This document shows positions 26,433 through 29,001 of a stretch of 29,001 bases of DNA, piece after piece. Origin of the DNA: an uncultured Pelagibacteraceae bacterium (lineage in GTDB: Bacteria > Pseudomonadota > Alphaproteobacteria > Pelagibacterales > Pelagibacteraceae); the NCBI GenBank assembly GCA_902509725.1, contig CABWYI010000007.1:1-29001 (forward strand), given 5' to 3'. The notes below the pieces were generated by a model that did no database searches, was not told the origin of the DNA, and saw nothing but the letters and a program-made list of their open reading frames with translations. A program made the position numbers and the translations under genes. Position 1 is the stretch's first letter. Every line of letters begins with the position of its first letter.

Positions 26433-27062
26433 CTAATTTTTTTCAATTTTTGCAAATCTATCACCGCAAATAATACTACATTTAAAATTATTTTTTTTAA
26501 TAAATTCATCTATTGCTTTTTTAACTCCTGGAGCGAAAGATAGATCGTAATCATCACAAATTATAGTACCCTCATTTTTGATTACTTCAATGCAGTTATT
26601 TAAATCATTTTTGACAGTCTCGTATTCGTGCCCACCATCTAAAAATACAAAATCTATTTTTGACATATCAATTTTTTTTAATAGTTGATTGGAATTTCCC
26701 TTAATTAAACTAATGTTTTTTTCGTATCTTTTTAATAAATCTTTGACTGCTTCAATACTATATGGATTCTGTTTTTTTATATATCTAAAATAAATAGTTT
26801 TTAAAGGATTTGAAAATTCTGTATTGGGTATTATTTCGGAAATATTGTTTGAATTTTTTTCAAATAAATCCAAGCCAATATATTTAAAGTTATCTTTATG
26901 AATCTTATACAATAAATCACATACATTTCTTGCTGTTACACCATGAAAAACACCAACTTCCAGAAAGGTTTTTGGTTTTTTGTCCATAACTTCGTTTAGA
27001 AAAAAATCACCAACTCCTTTTTGTTTCAGACTTGTTTTTCGAAAATATTTTTTATAATTCAT
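26433..27062 (-). CDS. class I SAM-dependent methyltransferase (Methyltransf_24-like)
   Basis: 209 residues. FLEVGVFHG (33-41) fits motif I, YIGLDLFEK (61-69) holds the acidic residue after strand 2, and FVFLDGGHEYETVKNDL (138-154) with CDDYD (169-173) matches the family related to cephalosporin hydroxylases and macrocin O-methyltransferases, where the Asp residues bind a metal. It may methylate a sugar or other small metabolite; the substrate is unknown. It overlaps the upstream gene by 4 bases (ATGA) and is the last gene of the nrdAB run. Confidence 0.8.
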   Translation of the reverse strand: MNYKKYFRKTSLKQKGVGDFFLNEVMDKKPKTFLEVGVFHGVTARNVCDLLYKIHKDNFKYIGLDLFEKNSNNISEIIPNTEFSNPLKTIYFRYIKKQNPYSIEAVKDLLKRYEKNISLIKGNSNQLLKKIDMSKIDFVFLDGGHEYETVKNDLNNCIEVIKNEGTIICDDYDLSFAPGVKKAIDEFIKKNNFKCSIICGDRFAKIEKN

Positions 27063-27769
27063 GACTTATAGTTAAACTGACTACATAAAATTCTTTTTGA
27101 TTTATGCGTTGTGTCCATATCGGTTTTTAAAATCATGACATTTTTAAATATCTTTTTAAAGTAATCAGCTCTTATTGTGTCAAAAATTATTTTGGTTTCT
27201 GGTTTACAGACATTCTTTAAATATTCTTCATATAAATGAAAATCATAATGATAATCTAATGAAAATAACGAAGTAATTACATCAAATTTTAAGATCGGAA
27301 GTTTATCTTTATCATAATCTGTTATATTTATTTGATTATCATTTATACCATTCATGTTTAAAAATTTTTCTAAAGTTTTTAAATCATTGTAAGACTCACT
27401 TTGCATCATACCGGTCCATCCATATCTTATTTTTCTTGAAATAAAATTTTTTTCTATAAAATAATAATTATTATTTTTAAAATTTTGATTTATAATTACT
27501 TCAAGACCTCCCATGCCACCACCAATACTTAGATAATTTTTATCCTCACTGGTTAAGTGTTTGCTAAGAGATTCAAATTCTTCTCCCATTCTATTGTAGT
27601 ATTTTTTACTTACTTTATTTGAGCTTAAAAAAAATTTTGTCAAAAAATTGGAAAAAAAATATCTACCAAATATTTTTCTAAGTTTTTTTAATAAAGAACC
27701 TGCAATTTCAATTCTTTGCAAAACAATAAGTCTTGCAGCTTTTTTTGGAAGTAAAAAAGTTTTAAGCAA
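27059..27769 (-). CDS. probable methyltransferase-like protein, TTG start
   Basis: About 236 residues, not matched to a named family. A basic N-terminal stretch of about 55 residues precedes a Rossmann-like core: YLSIGGGMGGLEVI (79-92) looks like motif I, YYFIEK follows strand 2, and FDVITSLFSLDYHYDF (162-177) resembles motif post-II. An in-frame TAA (the nrdB stop) lies two codons before TTG 27769, and the next Met is residue 61, inside the protein, so TTG is the only reasonable start; no Shine-Dalgarno is seen. It begins 6 bases after nrdB and overlaps the next methyltransferase by 4 bases. The pair may modify one compound. Confidence 0.65.
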   Translation of the reverse strand: MLKTFLLPKKAARLIVLQRIEIAGSLLKKLRKIFGRYFFSNFLTKFFLSSNKVSKKYYNRMGEEFESLSKHLTSEDKNYLSIGGGMGGLEVIINQNFKNNNYYFIEKNFISRKIRYGWTGMMQSESYNDLKTLEKFLNMNGINDNQINITDYDKDKLPILKFDVITSLFSLDYHYDFHLYEEYLKNVCKPETKIIFDTIRADYFKKIFKNVMILKTDMDTTHKSKRILCSQFNYKS

Positions 27770-27775
27770 GAAATT

Positions 27776-28792
27776 TTAACTAAATGCTTCTACCCAAGAT
27801 CCTTGTGTCGATGCTTTAGAATATTCTGTTGCACGACCTTCAAAGAAGTTCATGTGTTCAACAGCGTTCAGCATGGTATCCAACCATCCAAGAGGATTTT
27901 TTTGGACATCATAAATAGGTTCTAAGCCTAATTGAGTTAATCTTCTATTTCCAATAAATCTAATATAATCTTTAACTTCTTGTGCAGTTAAGCCTTCCAT
28001 TGGACCCATCTCAAACGCTAGATCAATAAAAGCATCTTCATGTTCAATAATAGTTCTGCAAGCTTCATAAAGTTCTTTTTTTAGTTTTGCATTCCATATT
28101 TCTGGATTTTCTTTTATGAATTCTTTAAAAATTCTTATCATTGAATTGCAGTGAAGAGTTTCATCTCTTACAGACCAAGTAACAATTTGACCCATACCTT
28201 TCATTTTATTATGTCTTGGAAAGTTCAACAGAATTGCAAAACTTGCAAAAAGTTGGAGACCTTCAGTAAATGCACTAAAAACAGCAACTGTTTTAGCAAT
28301 ATCTTCTTTTGAACTCATATCAAAATTTTGCATGTAGTCATATTTATCTTTCATTTCTTTATATTTCATGAATGCAGAATATTCAGACTCAGGCATTCCA
28401 ATTGTATCAAGTAAATGAGAGTAAGCAGCAATGTGAACCGTTTCCATTGAAGCAAAAGCTGTCATCATCATTAAAACTTCTGTTGGTTTAAAGACAGTTG
28501 TATAGTGTCTTAAGTAACAGTTACTAACCTCAACATCTGCTTGAGTAAAAAATCTAAATATTTGAGTTAATAAATTTTTTTCTGATTGAGTTAAATTCTT
28601 TTGCCAATCTCTAACATCATCTCCTAATGGCACTTCTTCTGGTAACCAATGAATTCTTTGTTGTGTTAACCACGCATCATAACACCATGGATATCTAAAA
28701 GGTTTATAAACTGGATTTTCTACTAATAGCCCCATTTTTTGTGGTTGAACTATTTCTTTGTTTGGCATTTTAATTTTTTCTTTTACTGACAT
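27776..28792 (-). CDS. nrdB: ribonucleoside-diphosphate reductase, class I beta subunit
   Basis: Holds the dimetal centre and tyrosyl radical for deoxyribonucleotide synthesis. About 338 residues from the ATG at 28792. The ligands are all present with E. coli spacing: Asp86 (TQADVEV), Glu117 and His120 (SMETVH), Glu177 (FTEGLQ), Glu211 and His214 (VRDETLH); Tyr124 matches the radical Tyr122. The C-terminal tail that docks on NrdA is present. An upstream in-frame GTG (28801) is possible, but GAGGAG ends eight bases before the ATG and favours 28792. It overlaps the nrdA 3' end by 10 bases. No NrdR box can be seen because the promoter lies beyond the window. Confidence 0.95.
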   Translation of the reverse strand: MSVKEKIKMPNKEIVQPQKMGLLVENPVYKPFRYPWCYDAWLTQQRIHWLPEEVPLGDDVRDWQKNLTQSEKNLLTQIFRFFTQADVEVSNCYLRHYTTVFKPTEVLMMMTAFASMETVHIAAYSHLLDTIGMPESEYSAFMKYKEMKDKYDYMQNFDMSSKEDIAKTVAVFSAFTEGLQLFASFAILLNFPRHNKMKGMGQIVTWSVRDETLHCNSMIRIFKEFIKENPEIWNAKLKKELYEACRTIIEHEDAFIDLAFEMGPMEGLTAQEVKDYIRFIGNRRLTQLGLEPIYDVQKNPLGWLDTMLNAVEHMNFFEGRATEYSKASTQGSWVEAFS

Positions 28793-29001
28793 GATAGACA
28801 CTCCTCGTATTCTGGTTCTTCGGTTGATTGTTTATTTTTAGATTTATATACATTGGCTGTAACATCAGTCGAATTAGCGTTATTGATATTTTCAGCTCTT
28901 TGGATTGATTTTGATCTGCAATAGTAAAGGCTTTTCAATCCCTTTTTCCATGCATCAAAATGAACTCTATGTAATTCTTTTTTATGAACATCGGCAGGTA
29001 A
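28783..29001 (-). CDS. nrdA: ribonucleoside-diphosphate reductase alpha subunit, C-terminal end only
   Basis: The last 72 codons of the large catalytic subunit; the gene continues past the window edge. It reads LPADVHKKELHRVHFDAWKK, then GLKSLYYCRSKSIQRAEN, a flexible Lys/Ser-rich linker, and ends EECLSCQ. YYCRS is typical of NrdA ends, and the terminal CxxC is the swinging redox pair that re-reduces the active site and takes electrons from thioredoxin or glutaredoxin. The stop lies inside the nrdB start region (10-base overlap), so the subunits are translationally coupled. Confidence 0.93.
   Translation of the reverse strand, partial: LPADVHKKELHRVHFDAWKKGLKSLYYCRSKSIQRAENINNANSTDVTANVYKSKNKQSTEEPEYEECLSCQ

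Noticed and set aside
28793..28801. GTG at 28801 as start of nrdB
   Set aside because: It would overlap the GAGGAG ribosome site, which is well spaced for ATG 28792.
1..29001. tRNA/rRNA genes, riboswitches, CRISPR arrays, insertion sequences, attachment sites
   Set aside because: Gaps between genes are under about 75 bases and none contains cloverleaf, repeat-spacer or inverted-repeat structure that I can see.

Overview
The window is strongly AT-rich and very densely coded. Its genes run end to end, mostly overlapping by 1 to 8 bases or separated by a few bases, and the longest gene-free stretch is about 70 bases. The gene content is an alphaproteobacterial housekeeping set: rpsD of the alpha type, purS/purQ/small purL followed by bolA and grxD, class II DAHP synthase, citramalate synthase and a methylcitrate operon. 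Together with the compaction this points to a streamlined marine alphaproteobacterium of the SAR11/Pelagibacter kind. The taxon is inferred from recognised protein families and style, not from a database match. I see no tRNA, rRNA, insertion sequence, prophage, CRISPR array or long repeat.

Layout. (1) 1-2036, minus: a 3'-truncated SGNH-hydrolase-like membrane protein whose reading frame is broken by a run of 13 A, then a gamma-glutamylcyclotransferase-like protein and a CinA/MoaB-domain protein. (2) 2058-9959, plus: one uninterrupted run sfsA-map-purB-(secreted Cys protein)-purC-purS-purQ-purL-bolA-grxD-(membrane-anchored small protein). Most junctions from purB onwards are the 1-base overlap TAATG. 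It supplies several purine steps plus a BolA/monothiol-glutaredoxin Fe-S pair. (3) 9961-22099, minus: glmS and a GlmU lacking its uridylyltransferase half, aroG (class II), nadE, cysS, cimA, a DUF1989 protein, trmJ, then rpsD with its own consensus promoter, then a methyltransferase and a polytopic glycosyltransferase. (4) 22171-26431, plus: gph, then prpD-prpB-prpC of the 2-methylcitrate cycle. (5) 26433-29001, minus: the 3' end of nrdA, nrdB, and two methyltransferase-like genes.

No clear novel multi-gene system such as a defence or mobile system is visible. The less ordinary content is in expression signals and gene architecture: a 21-base divergent intergenic region (cinA/sfsA) with overlapping -10 elements placed so that both mRNAs would be leaderless or nearly so; an almost leaderless rpsD promoter with no room for the usual S4 autoregulatory leader; a homopolymer frameshift in the SGNH gene; a half GlmU with an intact acetyltransferase active site; two convergent gene pairs separated by exactly one base; and ten TAATG stop-start junctions, most without a Shine-Dalgarno sequence.
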